Below are positions 35,550 through 45,107 of a stretch of 46,622 nt of DNA, one piece after another. Numbering within the stretch: the first letter of the stretch is position 1; every line of letters starts with the position of its first letter. The position numbers were made by a program, and so were the translations under genes. The DNA lies in assembly GCA_024644515.1 (NCBI GenBank), contig JAHEHN010000029.1:1-46622 (forward strand), read 5' to 3'. The notes below the pieces were generated by a model. It was not told the DNA's origin and did not search any database. It saw only the letters and a program-made list of their open reading frames with translations. Source of the DNA: Gammaproteobacteria bacterium. GTDB taxonomy: Bacteria; Pseudomonadota; Gammaproteobacteria; Pseudomonadales; Pseudohongiellaceae.

Positions 35550-36743
35550 ATGGTGAGTTTGCGAACATTTTTCACATCTATTACTTCGGTAAATTCCAGG
35601 AGGTTCCTTGGGGTATTACTGTTAGCGAGTGTTTTTGTTGGACAGGTTGATGCCCAGCAGTCAATCATTCCTCGTGCTCCCCAGATAGCTGCAACCAGCT
35701 ATATTCTTATGGATGCCAAAACCGGTGAAATACTGGTTGAAGAAAATGCCGACATTCCGTTGCCACCGGCCAGCCTCACTAAAATTATGACTTCCTATGT
35801 TGCTGCCAATGAAGTCACTCAAGGTAATGTTTCTCTTGATGACCAGGTTCATGTCAGTGTCAAGGCGTGGCAAATGGAAGGCTCGAAGATGTTTATCCAG
35901 GAAGGAACTCAGGTACGTCTGGAAGACCTTCTACGAGGCATGATTGTTCAGTCTGGAAATGATGCCAGTGTCGCCATCGCCGAACATATTGCGGGCAGCG
36001 AAGCCGCATTTGCCGACATGATGAATCAACATGCGGAATTATTGGGATTGAATAACAGTTATTTTTTGAATGCATCGGGTTTGCCCATGCCCCAACATAC
36101 CATGTCAGCAAGAGATCTGGCGTTGCTGTCGAAGGCACTGATAGAAAACTTTCCGTCTCATTACGCCATGTATTCCGAGAGGGAATTTACCTTTAACGAA
36201 ATACGCCAGCCCAACAGAAACAGTCTGCTGTTTCGAGACCGTAATGTAGACGGCATCAAAACCGGCCATACTGATGAAGCGGGTTATTGTCTGGTGGCAT
36301 CAGCGACAAGAGACGATATGCGTCTTATTGCCGTGGTAATGGGGACTGATAGCACTGATGCCCGTGCCATTGAATCGCAGAAGCTGCTTACCTACGGCTT
36401 TCGTTTCTACCAGACCCTGCAGTTATTCGAAAACAGTGAAGTTCTCTCCACCGAGCGCGTTTGGTCCGGTAAAAACAATGCCGTGGATATTGGTATCACC
36501 GACGAGGTTTACGTCACAATTCCACGCGGTCAGGAAGATAACCTGGTCAGGGAGCTGGTGATAGATGAAACCCTGAAAGCGCCGATCAGCGCCGGGCAGG
36601 TACTGGGTAATATTAAAATCAGTCTGAATGATCAGGTTTTTTATGACGGCCCTGTAGTGGCTATGGAAGTCATTGAAAGAGGTAGTTTTATCAAGCGTAT
36701 CATGGACTTTCTGCATTTGTTTTTCCTTAATCTGTTTGGCTAA
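35550..36743 (+). CDS. dacA: D-alanyl-D-alanine carboxypeptidase (PBP5 family)
   Basis: This enzyme trims the terminal D-Ala from peptidoglycan pentapeptides in the periplasm. The product is about 397 residues, with a signal peptide ending VDAQ. Active-site motifs are PPASLTKIM (SxxK), QSGNDAS (SxN) and DGIKTGHTDEAG (KTG). A beta-rich C-terminal domain ends in an amphipathic helix, FIKRIMDFLHLFFLNLF, which anchors it to the inner membrane. I prefer the ATG at 35550 because GAGGACAG lies just upstream; the ATG at 35538 would overlap that site. Confidence 0.95.
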   Translation: MVSLRTFFTSITSVNSRRFLGVLLLASVFVGQVDAQQSIIPRAPQIAATSYILMDAKTGEILVEENADIPLPPASLTKIMTSYVAANEVTQGNVSLDDQVHVSVKAWQMEGSKMFIQEGTQVRLEDLLRGMIVQSGNDASVAIAEHIAGSEAAFADMMNQHAELLGLNNSYFLNASGLPMPQHTMSARDLALLSKALIENFPSHYAMYSEREFTFNEIRQPNRNSLLFRDRNVDGIKTGHTDEAGYCLVASATRDDMRLIAVVMGTDSTDARAIESQKLLTYGFRFYQTLQLFENSEVLSTERVWSGKNNAVDIGITDEVYVTIPRGQEDNLVRELVIDETLKAPISAGQVLGNIKISLNDQVFYDGPVVAMEVIERGSFIKRIMDFLHLFFLNLFG

Positions 36744-36795
36744 GGAAGAGAAATATCAGGACGCTGAACGTTCAGGAGCAAATAAGATACGTAGC

Positions 36796-37065
36796 ATGCA
36801 ACAGGAAGAATCTCCAAAAATAGAATATCCTTGCCGTTATCCTATCAAGGTCATGGGACTTGATGTCGATGAATTCAGTAGCGCTATTATTGATATTATT
36901 CGTCAACATGCACCGGAACTTGCAGAAGAGGACATCAATTTTCGACCCAGTCGGCATGGGAAATATCTGGCTGTGAATGTCATTATCACGGCCCGCTCAC
37001 TGGAGCAGATTAAGGCCATCTTTGACGATCTGAAGGCCAGTGGCCGTGTTGCCATGGTCATTTAG
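36796..37065 (+). CDS. ybeD: DUF493 family protein YbeD
   Basis: This small cytoplasmic protein (89 residues from the ATG at 36796) belongs to the ACT-like DUF493/YbeD family. It shows EYPCRYPIKVMGLD, SRHGKYLAVNVIITARS and a last helix with the QIKAIFDDLKASGRVAMVI end. It sits between dacA and lipB, as in many gammaproteobacteria. Family members may be regulatory; the exact role is unknown. The frame is open upstream into dacA but that part has no family similarity. Confidence 0.92.
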   Translation: MQQEESPKIEYPCRYPIKVMGLDVDEFSSAIIDIIRQHAPELAEEDINFRPSRHGKYLAVNVIITARSLEQIKAIFDDLKASGRVAMVI

Positions 37066-37137
37066 ATTTTTATATAGAGATTGTCAAACTGACCCTCAAC
37101 CACCAAAGTTGGGCAACATCATTCTTTAAGGGGTAAT

Positions 37138-37782
37138 GTGACCAGCATTCTTGCACCAAGTCATGTTGAAGAACTGATATTCAGGGATCTGGGTCTGGCT
37201 GACTATTCAGAAACCTGGAATGCCATGAAATCATTCACGATTGATCGCAATCCCGGACAACAGGATGAGTGCTGGTTACTCCAGCACAGTCCCGTTTTCA
37301 CCCTTGGTCAGGCTGGACTGAAAGAACATATTATCGATCCTCATGGTATTCCCGTGGTTGAAAGCGACAGGGGTGGGCAGGTGACCTATCATGGGCCAGG
37401 ACAACTGGTTGCCTATCTGCTGCTTGATATAAAGCGACGAAAGAAAGGCATTCGACAACTGGTAGATATCATTGAGCAAAGTATTATCGACGTGCTTGCT
37501 GATTTTTCCATTTCTGCTTCAACCCGCAAGGGCGCACCCGGTGTCTATGTCGGGGATGACAAGATTGCCGCGCTTGGCTTGAGAATCAAGAATGGCTGCT
37601 CCTACCATGGCTTGAGTCTGAATGTTGATATGGATCTTGAGCCATTCAGTTATATTAACCCCTGTGGTTATCCCGGACTCGGGGTTACCCAGATTCGCCA
37701 GTTTGTTACGGATTACCCGACCGATCTCATGGCAGATACCAGCGCCAGGTTAACTAAGGTGCTGTCAGACAATCTGCTATAA
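37138..37782 (+). CDS. lipB: Octanoyl-[acyl carrier protein]:protein octanoyltransferase
   Basis: LipB transfers octanoate from acyl carrier protein to the lipoyl domains of 2-oxoacid dehydrogenases. The 214-residue product shows [39 protein letters not shown] (with the catalytic Lys) and the catalytic cysteine in [12 protein letters not shown]. It starts with GTG at 37138, after AAGGGG. lipA follows. Confidence 0.97.
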   Translation: MTSILAPSHVEELIFRDLGLADYSETWNAMKSFTIDRNPGQQDECWLLQHSPVFTLGQAGLKEHIIDPHGIPVVESDRGGQVTYHGPGQLVAYLLLDIKRRKKGIRQLVDIIEQSIIDVLADFSISASTRKGAPGVYVGDDKIAALGLRIKNGCSYHGLSLNVDMDLEPFSYINPCGYPGLGVTQIRQFVTDYPTDLMADTSARLTKVLSDNLL

Positions 37783-37814
37783 TTCTTACCTTTTAACTTC
37801 TCAGTAGCCTTATT

Positions 37815-38774
37815 ATGCCAAATACAGAAAATATCAAACCTGTTGTACAGGGAGAAAAACTCCGTGGTGCAGACAAGGTAGCGCGAATTCCAATAAAGAT
37901 TATTCCGACCGTTGAAATGCCTCGCAAACCGGAATGGATTCGTGTCACTCTCGGCAATAATGAAAAAGTGGACAAGATCCGCCAGACCCTGCGTAAGCAC
38001 AAGCTCAGCTCGGTATGCGAGGAAGCCTCCTGTCCTAACCTGGGGGAATGTTTCAGCAGTGGTACGGCTACTTTCATGATTATGGGCGATATTTGCACGC
38101 GCCGCTGTCCGTTTTGCGATGTTGCCCATGGCCGGCCGAATGCCCTGATGGAAAACGAACCCCTGGAACTTGCTGAGGCAATCGCAGAAATGGGGCTCAC
38201 TTACGTGGTGGTGACCTCAGTGGACAGAGATGACCTGCGTGATGGGGGTGCTGATCATTTTGCTCGCTGCATCGCGGAAACCCGTCGTCTTAATCCGGGT
38301 ATCAAGGTGGAGGTATTAGTGCCTGATTTTCGTGGCAGGGGCGATATTGCAATCGACATTCTGTCGCGTACCACCCCGGATGTGTTTAATCACAATCTGG
38401 AAACTGTGCCCAGGCTGTATAAACAGGTTCGACCCGGTTCAGATTATCAGTGGTCCCTTGATCTGCTGAAAAAATATAAAGACATGGCCCCTGATGTGCT
38501 GACCAAATCAGGAATCATGGTTGGCGTGGGTGAAACCAGAGAAGAAGTGCTGCAGGTAATGGAAGATATGTACGCTCACAACATTAATATGGTTACTATC
38601 GGGCAGTATCTGCAGCCATCACGGGATCATTTGCCTGTTGATCGCTTCGTTCACCCGGATGAATTTGAGGAATATGCGCAAATTGGCGAGAAGATGGGGT
38701 TCCATCATGTTGCCAGCGGTCCCATGGTGCGCTCCAGCTACCACGCTGATAAACAGGCAAAACTATCAGACTAG
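37815..38774 (+). CDS. lipA: Lipoyl synthase
   Basis: LipA is a radical-SAM enzyme that inserts two sulfurs into protein-bound octanoate. It has two 4Fe-4S sites: the auxiliary cluster cysteines C68, C73 and C79 ([12 protein letters not shown]) and the radical-SAM triad C94, C98 and C101 (CTRRCPFC). Other motifs are [17 protein letters not shown] and the [10 protein letters not shown] segment. The C-terminal part carries the conserved RSSYHAD serine that ligates the auxiliary cluster. The length (319) is normal. Confidence 0.98.
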   Translation: MPNTENIKPVVQGEKLRGADKVARIPIKIIPTVEMPRKPEWIRVTLGNNEKVDKIRQTLRKHKLSSVCEEASCPNLGECFSSGTATFMIMGDICTRRCPFCDVAHGRPNALMENEPLELAEAIAEMGLTYVVVTSVDRDDLRDGGADHFARCIAETRRLNPGIKVEVLVPDFRGRGDIAIDILSRTTPDVFNHNLETVPRLYKQVRPGSDYQWSLDLLKKYKDMAPDVLTKSGIMVGVGETREEVLQVMEDMYAHNINMVTIGQYLQPSRDHLPVDRFVHPDEFEEYAQIGEKMGFHHVASGPMVRSSYHADKQAKLSD

Positions 38775-38779
38775 CCCCG

Positions 38780-39574
38780 GTGAGCAGATTACTGAACAAG
38801 GTTGCTTTCATTACCGGTGCCGCTGGCGGTATTGGTTTGGCTGCGGCAAAACTTTTTTTACAGGAAGGTGCCTCGGTCATTATGGCTGATCGGGATGCAG
38901 ACCTGTTGGAAGATGCCAGGGCAAGCATGGAGGAACTGACCAGTGCAGAAGGCAGTTTTAACATAGTAAAAACAGATGTCACCAGCCAGCAAGAAATTGA
39001 GCAAACCGTCGCTCATATTCAAAGAAAGTTTAATCGTATTGATATAGCCGTTCTTAATGCCGGCATACCCGGGGCCAACATGCCGCTGGAGGACTATCCG
39101 GTAGAGTTGTTTGACCAGGTGATGGCGGTGAATATGCGTGGTGTCTGGCTGGGAATGCGTGCGGTTATACCGCTAATGAAGCAGCAGCAAGGCGGCAGCA
39201 TCATCATGACGTCTTCCATTCAGGGCTTGTCGGCATTGCCAGGCACAACAGCGTATACCACCAGTAAACATGCTTTAGTCGGTATGATGAAAGGGGCGGC
39301 ACTGGAGTTGGCTGAATTTGGCATCAGGGTCAATGCCATTCATCCCGGTTATGTTGAAACACCGATGATGGAGGCTATTCATCACGCCGTGGTGCCGGAT
39401 GCTCCGGAAAAATTCCAGGCTAGTATTGCCTCCTCGGTACCTATGGGGCGCTATGCCAAAGCGGATGAAATTGCCCGGCTGATGTTGTTTCTGGCCAGTG
39501 ATGAATCCAGTTATTCAACGGGTAGCAGCTTCCTTGCTGATGGTGGTATTTTAGCCGCCTTGCCAACCTTCTAG
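38780..39574 (+). CDS. Short-chain dehydrogenase/reductase (SDR)
   Basis: This 264-residue classical SDR has the cofactor motif TGAAGGIG near residue 13, NAGIPG, the catalytic Ser in MTSSIQG and Tyr/Lys in YTTSKHA, and the closing FLADGG. Asp in MADRD after the second strand favours NAD over NADP. The substrate is unknown. The GTG start lies five bases after the lipA stop, so it may be the last gene of the operon, though it is not part of lipoate synthesis. Confidence 0.9.
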   Translation: MSRLLNKVAFITGAAGGIGLAAAKLFLQEGASVIMADRDADLLEDARASMEELTSAEGSFNIVKTDVTSQQEIEQTVAHIQRKFNRIDIAVLNAGIPGANMPLEDYPVELFDQVMAVNMRGVWLGMRAVIPLMKQQQGGSIIMTSSIQGLSALPGTTAYTTSKHALVGMMKGAALELAEFGIRVNAIHPGYVETPMMEAIHHAVVPDAPEKFQASIASSVPMGRYAKADEIARLMLFLASDESSYSTGSSFLADGGILAALPTF

Positions 39575-39637
39575 ATTTTCCCAATAATTTCTTGCCCAGA
39601 CTGCAACGCCCCCGCGAACAGCGGTATTTTGCCTGCG

Positions 39638-40669
39638 CTAATTCGTGACGGCCTCGATGGCCGTGTGAGTACCGGTCAGATCGAGAATCATGCTGGTCAA
39701 TTCATCCCAGGGTTTGAGATTCATCAAACCTTTTACCGACTGATCGACATTGCGCGCCTTGATCAACATATTTTCCAGGCTGCTTATGCTGTGACTACGA
39801 AGCGCATGGCCGACAATGGGCATTCTGTTTTGCCAAACTCTTTCTGATTGCATAACGCCATTAATATTCTGTCCCTGGCTAATTTTTTCCTGCATACGTA
39901 AAAGGGTCCTGATTTCACGGATAAGAAAAAACAGTATTTTCAGGGGATCATCACCTTCGGCGCGTAAATGATTAAGTATATTCAATGCCTTGCCGCCATG
40001 ACCGGCGAGGCTGGCATCAGCCAGGGCAAAAACGTTGAAGCGTGAACTGTCAGCGACAGCCCTGGCGACAAAATCCCGGGTCAGCATTCTGTCACCTGCC
40101 AGCAGTGCCAGCTTGTCAATTTCCTGGGCAGCAGCAAGTAAATTGCCCTCCACCCGCTGACAGATAATATCGATACTGTCCTGATCGGCAGAGAGCCCGA
40201 CGCGTTTTATTCGTTGGGCTACCCAAGCGGGTAGTTGTTGGGCATTAACCGGCCATACCTGAACCACGACACCTTGGGACTCGATAGCCTTGAACCATTT
40301 TGTGGAAAGGGCCGGTTTATCAATTTTACCGCTGCTAATCAGCAGTAAATTATCCTCCCCGGGGTTCTCGGCATAGGCCTGTAAGGCCTTTTTTGCCTCG
40401 TTATCCAGTTTTGGTGAATGTAGTCGCAGATCAATGAGTTTGCGATCTGCAAACAGGGACAGGCTGTTGGCAGATTCCAGCAGGATATCCCAGTTAAACT
40501 GGGCGCTGACATCATGTACTTCGCGTTCGCTAAACCCTTGCTCTTTGGCAATGTGCCGCACGCTATCGAGAGTTTCCTGCACCAGCAGGGTCTCATCACC
40601 GGAGATCCAGACAAGTGCAGGCAATTGTTTTGCCAGTTGGGAAGTGAGTTGTTCAGGTTTGACGATCAT
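39638..40669 (-). CDS. holA: DNA polymerase III subunit delta
   Basis: HolA is the clamp-loader subunit that opens the beta clamp. The 343-residue product shows PALVWISGDETLLVQETLD at the N-terminus, where it contacts the clamp, an AAA+-like region (NLLLISSGKIDK) and the helical C-terminal collar with LKILFFLIREIRTLLRM. In many gammaproteobacteria leuS and lptE precede holA. Here the sequence just upstream is a rearranged junction and neither gene is present. Confidence 0.95.
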   Translation of the reverse strand: MIVKPEQLTSQLAKQLPALVWISGDETLLVQETLDSVRHIAKEQGFSEREVHDVSAQFNWDILLESANSLSLFADRKLIDLRLHSPKLDNEAKKALQAYAENPGEDNLLLISSGKIDKPALSTKWFKAIESQGVVVQVWPVNAQQLPAWVAQRIKRVGLSADQDSIDIICQRVEGNLLAAAQEIDKLALLAGDRMLTRDFVARAVADSSRFNVFALADASLAGHGGKALNILNHLRAEGDDPLKILFFLIREIRTLLRMQEKISQGQNINGVMQSERVWQNRMPIVGHALRSHSISSLENMLIKARNVDQSVKGLMNLKPWDELTSMILDLTGTHTAIEAVTN

Positions 40670-40735
40670 GTGCCATCATTCTAGCGAAGGCCAATGATGC
40701 ATAAAAGCATAATCATGTTTCTTTGCTGGCAAAGT

Positions 40736-40960
40736 TCAGCTTTCACTTTCAGTAACTGGACTTTCTTCGTTATCTGCAAGCGTTTGCTGTGCATCCTTCA
40801 ACAGCTCAATATTGGTCTGATCACTGACTTTCGATTCAATGACTTCACCTTCTGCATTACGCTGGAGTGATTCCCTGACTGAATTCAGTCGTCTTGCGGC
40901 TTTCCACGTATGACGGCATCCACGTTTTACCTGATTGGCGTACTGCAGCAAGATATCCAT
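40736..40960 (-). CDS. Unrecognised short ORF, possibly the end of a truncated gene
   Basis: This frame gives 74 residues from the ATG at 40960: helical and basic in the first half (QYANQVKRGCRHTWKAARRL), acidic at the end (ESPVTESES). The frame stays open further upstream without a start codon, through about 41040 and then antisense to the symporter remnant. The part before the ATG (TYDEVEKKYDTLKEAILLN) looks like real coding sequence. I do not recognise the family; there is a weak resemblance in layout to small helical proteins such as XseB, not enough for a call. It may be a gene cut off at the same junction that truncated the symporter. Confidence 0.35.
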   Translation of the reverse strand: MDILLQYANQVKRGCRHTWKAARRLNSVRESLQRNAEGEVIESKVSDQTNIELLKDAQQTLADNEESPVTESES

Positions 40961-41065
40961 CTGGGAGATATCCAGATTGCCAAACGAGGCATTCAGCAGA
41001 ATAGCTTCTTTCAGGGTGTCGTATTTCTTCTCAACCTCATCATAGGTGACCGCGAAGACAAACTC

Positions 41066-41518
41066 AATGTCAGACCTTCCATTGCCGAGTTTGTTATTCC
41101 CATCGGTGCGACCATCAATATGAATGGCACGGCGCTGTATCAGGGCGTTGCGACTATTTTTCTTGCGCAGGTTTATGGCATAGAGCTGAGTGCCAGTGCA
41201 TTAATGTTACTGGTAGTGGTAGCAGTAGGGGCCAGTATTGGTTCGCCAGCAACTCCTGGAGTCGGTATCGTAATTCTTGCCATGGTACTTGGTACGGTGG
41301 GCATCCCTGCCTCAGGTATAGCGCTGTTGTTGGGAGTGGATCGTATACTGGATATGTGCAGAACAGCGGTCAATGTTGCCGGTGACCTGGTGGCTTGCCT
41401 GGTAATGGACAAGTGGGTAGGAGGTTCCAGTACCAGCGAAGAGGAAACCCGGCAACAGAAAGATCTGCAGAAAGAACGCCTGCTAACCAATGAAGATGTC
41501 ATCGTCAGGGAAGTATAG
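41066..41518 (+). pseudogene. C-terminal fragment of a dicarboxylate/glutamate:cation symporter (SDF family)
   Basis: This fragment encodes about 150 residues matching the last third of GltP/DctA-type symporters: FVIPIGATINMNGTALYQGV, the GSPATPGVGIVILA hairpin region and LLGVDRILDMCRTAVNV. Full-length members have about 400-450 residues with eight membrane segments; here the first ~270 residues are missing. The open frame extends upstream to 40910, but those ~50 residues have no similarity to the family. It cannot form a working transporter. Confidence 0.88.
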
Positions 41519-41573
41519 AAAATTTTCACGGCCTACAAATTGACAGGTTGTATTTTTATCTTGTAGCGGTAAT

Positions 41574-42236
41574 TTATTTAAGTGCAGTCAGTAACAGACT
41601 GTTCAATGACTTGCTCAGCGTTTCCAGAGTTGAAGGACTGCCGCCACAGCCCTGGGTAATATCTATCTGCAGTTCTCCATTTTCCCGTTTGAACGCCTGG
41701 ACTGGTTCCGAGCGTGCTATCAGTCCATCTTCAGTAGCAAAGACCTGGTATTGGAATGAGGGGTCGATAGCAAGATAGACTGAGGATCCATAGCGGGTAT
41801 CTACCAGCCAGCCCTGTTTACCCTGCGGGGCTGCTTCATCAAAAAAATCGAACAGTACATCCGGGGCCAGATTATGGGAAATGCTTTCAAGGCTATTTTG
41901 GGCATTGAGGTCGCTATACCTGCCTGATAGTCGATCCAGTCGGTAACGGGGCTCGAATCCCAGTAAGACACCCAGGCCTTTCCATTTTACAAAGCCGGCA
42001 TCCAGCTGAAACTGATCACCGAGTATGGTGAATTGTGAGTTATTACAGAAATCACCCTGTTGTATTTGGACTATATGATTAAAATCTGCAGTTTTGGTGA
42101 AAGACAGGCGGGCTACCGGAACTTCCTGATTAAAGCGGTCGTAAATATAAAACGGGGCGGATGACAAAAGGGCCATAACAACTATCAATGCCATCAACAG
42201 CAATCGTCGCAGATATTTTAGCTGGCGCCTGAACAA
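41574..42236 (-). CDS. Unrecognised membrane-anchored protein
   Basis: This 220-residue protein has one N-terminal membrane segment (LLLMALIVVMALLSSAPFYI, about residues 12-31) after a basic start (MFRRQLKYLRR). The rest is predicted periplasmic, with many beta-prone stretches and two cysteines (DFCNNSQF and TQGCGGS) that could pair. I do not recognise the family. It lies 67 bases downstream of the polysaccharide deacetylase on the same strand and may be co-transcribed with it. Confidence 0.7.
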   Translation of the reverse strand: MFRRQLKYLRRLLLMALIVVMALLSSAPFYIYDRFNQEVPVARLSFTKTADFNHIVQIQQGDFCNNSQFTILGDQFQLDAGFVKWKGLGVLLGFEPRYRLDRLSGRYSDLNAQNSLESISHNLAPDVLFDFFDEAAPQGKQGWLVDTRYGSSVYLAIDPSFQYQVFATEDGLIARSEPVQAFKRENGELQIDITQGCGGSPSTLETLSKSLNSLLLTALK

Positions 42237-42303
42237 GTGAATAATCCTGTAGTGTCGTTTGGACTATTCTCGTTCAGAAGAAAGGTTTTGTATACAGAGG
42301 CTT

Positions 42304-43065
42304 TTAGCTGGACCGGGAAGCGTTGATTAATTGTTCCAGAGTAACAATTTCAAAGTCGTTGTGGGATGTGACATGCTTGAGAATACGCTCACCCACCTTG
42401 AGACGATCTGCATCAATGCCCATGACATGAGGATGCCAGATAAAGAGAAAGTATTTGTCTTCCGTCGCCGCTGTATCCAAAGCCTGCATCCAGTCCTGTT
42501 CGACAGCAGCATTGTCTTTTTTCTGCCAGAGCCAGTGACTGGCATCAACACCTTTCCATTCCCAGGGTACCGACCACAGTGTTTTAGTGAGCTGGCAGAT
42601 TTCGCCACCATCCTGCCCTGAAGGGCAAAGGCTTGAATCAATGGTATAGCCTAGATCAGTAATAATTTCGCTGGTAAAGCGGGTGCGTTTACCTCCCGGG
42701 GCGCGGAAAGCACGCGGACGTGAACCGGCTCTCTCGATAGCTTCGGTAGCACGGGCGGCTATTTCAAGCGCCTGATCATAATCAAGCGCTGTCCACAATT
42801 CATGCTGCCAGCCATGCATGCCCAGGCTGTGGCCATCATCTAATATGCTTTCAATTCTGTCAGGGTAAGCCTCGGCACTCCAACCTTCGATAAAGTGGGT
42901 AATACGGACGTTATAGCGGCGATAGAGGTCGAGAAGGGCGGGAAAGCCTTTTTCTAGTGCTGGACGTTGCCCCGGCTCACGGGGCTGACTGATAACGCCC
43001 CGACCAAGGTCAGCAGCATCACCCAGATTGTCCATTGTAAAACAAATTTTAGCTGTCACAGGCAT
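42304..43065 (-). CDS. Polysaccharide deacetylase (NodB) family protein
   Basis: This 253-residue protein without a signal peptide matches the carbohydrate esterase 4 / NodB fold. It shows the metal site Asp in FTMDNLGDAADLG, the His pair in LGMHGWQHE, and the RAPGG motif (FRAPGGKRT). The usual second Asp of the first motif is Asn here, as in some cytoplasmic relatives. It probably removes N- or O-acetyl groups or acts on a related amide, but the substrate is unknown. Confidence 0.88.
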   Translation of the reverse strand: MPVTAKICFTMDNLGDAADLGRGVISQPREPGQRPALEKGFPALLDLYRRYNVRITHFIEGWSAEAYPDRIESILDDGHSLGMHGWQHELWTALDYDQALEIAARATEAIERAGSRPRAFRAPGGKRTRFTSEIITDLGYTIDSSLCPSGQDGGEICQLTKTLWSVPWEWKGVDASHWLWQKKDNAAVEQDWMQALDTAATEDKYFLFIWHPHVMGIDADRLKVGERILKHVTSHNDFEIVTLEQLINASRSS

Positions 43066-43269
43066 ACGATAGCTGATACGGGAAAGGCGCGAAGGATACT
43101 TGAGCCGGAGCTAAAAATCCATTGCTTTGCTTGCTTAACCCCCCTGTGCTTGCATTATCAACGGTTGGTTTTATGCTGATTTCCCCTGAATCATGGGGCG
43201 CAGAAAAAAAATATCGCCGCCATGGTCAGTGTGAAAATAAGCCTTTTTTACATGCGCGTTTAAACGGGC

Positions 43270-45102
43270 TCATGTAATAAGCGGATTCCCCATTATCTGA
43301 TTGATTCTGTTCAGTAATTGCACCGGTGAAAAAGGCTTGGCCAGAAATGATTCTGTGCCGCGTTGAATGCCTTGCAAGACAAGCTCATCCTCTGGGTAGC
43401 CTGAGATGTATAGCACAAGAATTCCCGGATATTTTTTGGTGATCAAGTCAGCCAGTTCGCCTCCATTCATTCCCTTCATCATTACATCGGTTATCAGCAG
43501 ATCAACAGGTTTATCAAGCTCGGCCAGTAAATCAAGAGCCTCAACTCCTGATGCAGCTGTTATTAATCGATGACCGGCTTTTTCCAGGACTGAACTGGTG
43601 TATTCTTTTATTTCCTTTTCATTTTCAACGACCATAATTGAATAGGATTTGTTTTCCAGAGTGAGAAAAAACTCTTCAGTTTCCTGGCTCTTCTCCTCTA
43701 TATCTGTTTCAGGCAAATATACCGTGAATGTTGACCCTCCACCTTTTTCACTGTTAACCCGAATTGCTCCCATTGATTGCTGAATAATCCCATATACCGT
43801 GGATAGCCCCAATCCGGTTCCGGTGTCTTTGGTAGTGAAAAACGGGTCAAAAATATGTTTGCTAATATTGCTGTCCATACCGATACCATCATCACTTACT
43901 GCCATTTCAATATAGGTACCAGTTTCAATTTTCAGAGGAATAGCTGCTTCGGGAGAAATGATAGTCTCTCGACAAATGATTGTTAATTTGCCGCCATCAG
44001 GCATTGCATCTTTTGCGTTCACGACAAGATTCAGCAAGACCTGCTGCAATTGCCCGGGATCGGCAAAGACTTTCTTGTTGGAGTCTTCCAGTTCGAGCTC
44101 CAGAACAATGTTTTCTCCCAGAACACTCCTGATCATCTCTGCTGAATCTTCCACCAGCATCCCTATCGTGACGGGGACTTGACGCACCGCCTGTCGACGG
44201 CTGAAAGTGAGCAGACTCTGGGTTAATTCTGCTGCTCGATTACCGGCCTTTTTGATTTGCTCAAGGATTCTGGCATCAGCTTCATGTTTGCTATGATCTC
44301 CCAGAAGTACTTCACTGTAGCCATTTATGAAGGTGAGTAGATTATTAAAATCATGAGCAATACCACCGGCCAGCCGCCCTATAGATTCCATGCGCTGACT
44401 TAATTCCAGCTGTTGTTCCAGTTGGGCTCGTTCTTCCTCGCGTTTTTTTTGTGCAGTGATGTCCTCTACGGTTGACTGAAGTAGTAATCCATCCTCGGAT
44501 TCGAAAGCCATTAAATGTATTTTACCCAGCCATTTTTCTCCGTTTGGCCTGATATGCCACCACTCAAATGTTGTCCGTCCTGTCGCCATTGCTTTGTTTG
44601 TATTTTCCTTAAAGGCATCTGCGATGCTTCCGCCGATGTCCTGCTCTTTTGCAGAGAGCTCTATCAGGGGTTTGCCTATCAATTCCTCTTTGCTTTGATA
44701 CCCGTACTGCTTCACGGCTGCGATATTCATATCCAGAAAAGCCTGCTGACTCTGATCAACAATAACCATGGGGATATGGGAACCTTCAAAAATACTCTTG
44801 CGATAGTTTTCTGAACTGCGAAATTTTTGACTCAGACTCAAGCTGCTCAGTAAACCTGCACTGATTAGAATGATGACCACAACGAGTGCCAGCGTCACGG
44901 TATAGATATTATTATTTAAATATTGTCGCAGCGTCAGCTCACCCAAACTGGCAAAAGGTCCCAGCCGAAGGTCACGCATCAGGAGCTCGACTTCTGTATA
45001 GGGGAGCGGGGCAGTAAAACCGCTGATATTTACTGCCCTGGCTATGTCGCTGCGCGGCTTCAAGGGTTTTTTGTAGGTCGGATAAGGACCGCAGGGACGC
45101 AT
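43270..45102 (-). CDS. Hybrid sensor histidine kinase, 5'-truncated
   Basis: The frame encodes 610 residues. Residues ~17-60 (SGFTAPLPYTEVELLMRDLR, then LGPF and GELTLRQY) look like the end of a periplasmic PhnD-like binding domain. A membrane segment covers ~66-92, a PAS domain ~103-220, the phospho-acceptor H250 is in GGIAHDFNN, the ATPase domain spans ~340-465 (DDGIGMD, DPFFTTK, GTGLGLS) and a receiver domain ~487-608 with D539 in ITDVMM. The only upstream start codon (45102) lies inside a REP-like palindrome, so most of the sensor domain, about 250 residues in relatives, is missing. Initiation may instead occur at the ATG near 44979. It is probably a non-sensing remnant or pseudogene. Confidence 0.85.
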   Translation of the reverse strand: MRPCGPYPTYKKPLKPRSDIARAVNISGFTAPLPYTEVELLMRDLRLGPFASLGELTLRQYLNNNIYTVTLALVVVIILISAGLLSSLSLSQKFRSSENYRKSIFEGSHIPMVIVDQSQQAFLDMNIAAVKQYGYQSKEELIGKPLIELSAKEQDIGGSIADAFKENTNKAMATGRTTFEWWHIRPNGEKWLGKIHLMAFESEDGLLLQSTVEDITAQKKREEERAQLEQQLELSQRMESIGRLAGGIAHDFNNLLTFINGYSEVLLGDHSKHEADARILEQIKKAGNRAAELTQSLLTFSRRQAVRQVPVTIGMLVEDSAEMIRSVLGENIVLELELEDSNKKVFADPGQLQQVLLNLVVNAKDAMPDGGKLTIICRETIISPEAAIPLKIETGTYIEMAVSDDGIGMDSNISKHIFDPFFTTKDTGTGLGLSTVYGIIQQSMGAIRVNSEKGGGSTFTVYLPETDIEEKSQETEEFFLTLENKSYSIMVVENEKEIKEYTSSVLEKAGHRLITAASGVEALDLLAELDKPVDLLITDVMMKGMNGGELADLITKKYPGILVLYISGYPEDELVLQGIQRGTESFLAKPFSPVQLLNRINQIMGNPLIT

Positions 45103-45107
45103 CCGAC
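45072..45107. repeat. REP-like palindrome
   Basis: GTCGGAT (45077) pairs with ATCCGAC (45101), with an imperfect GGACC/GGGAC core between them. The sequence has the look of the repetitive extragenic palindromes of gammaproteobacteria (TAGGTCGGATAAG..GCATCCGACA). It forms the upstream edge of the truncated kinase frame. It is the only copy I see in the window. Confidence 0.75.

Noticed and set aside
36673-36795. N-terminal extension of YbeD overlapping dacA
   Set aside because: The extra 41 residues have no similarity to DUF493 and run in another frame over the dacA end; the ATG at 36796 fits the family.
41173-41529. Minus-strand ORF of 118 codons opposite the symporter remnant
   Set aside because: The plus-strand frame has clear SDF-family motifs; the antisense frame has low-complexity composition and no recognisable domain.
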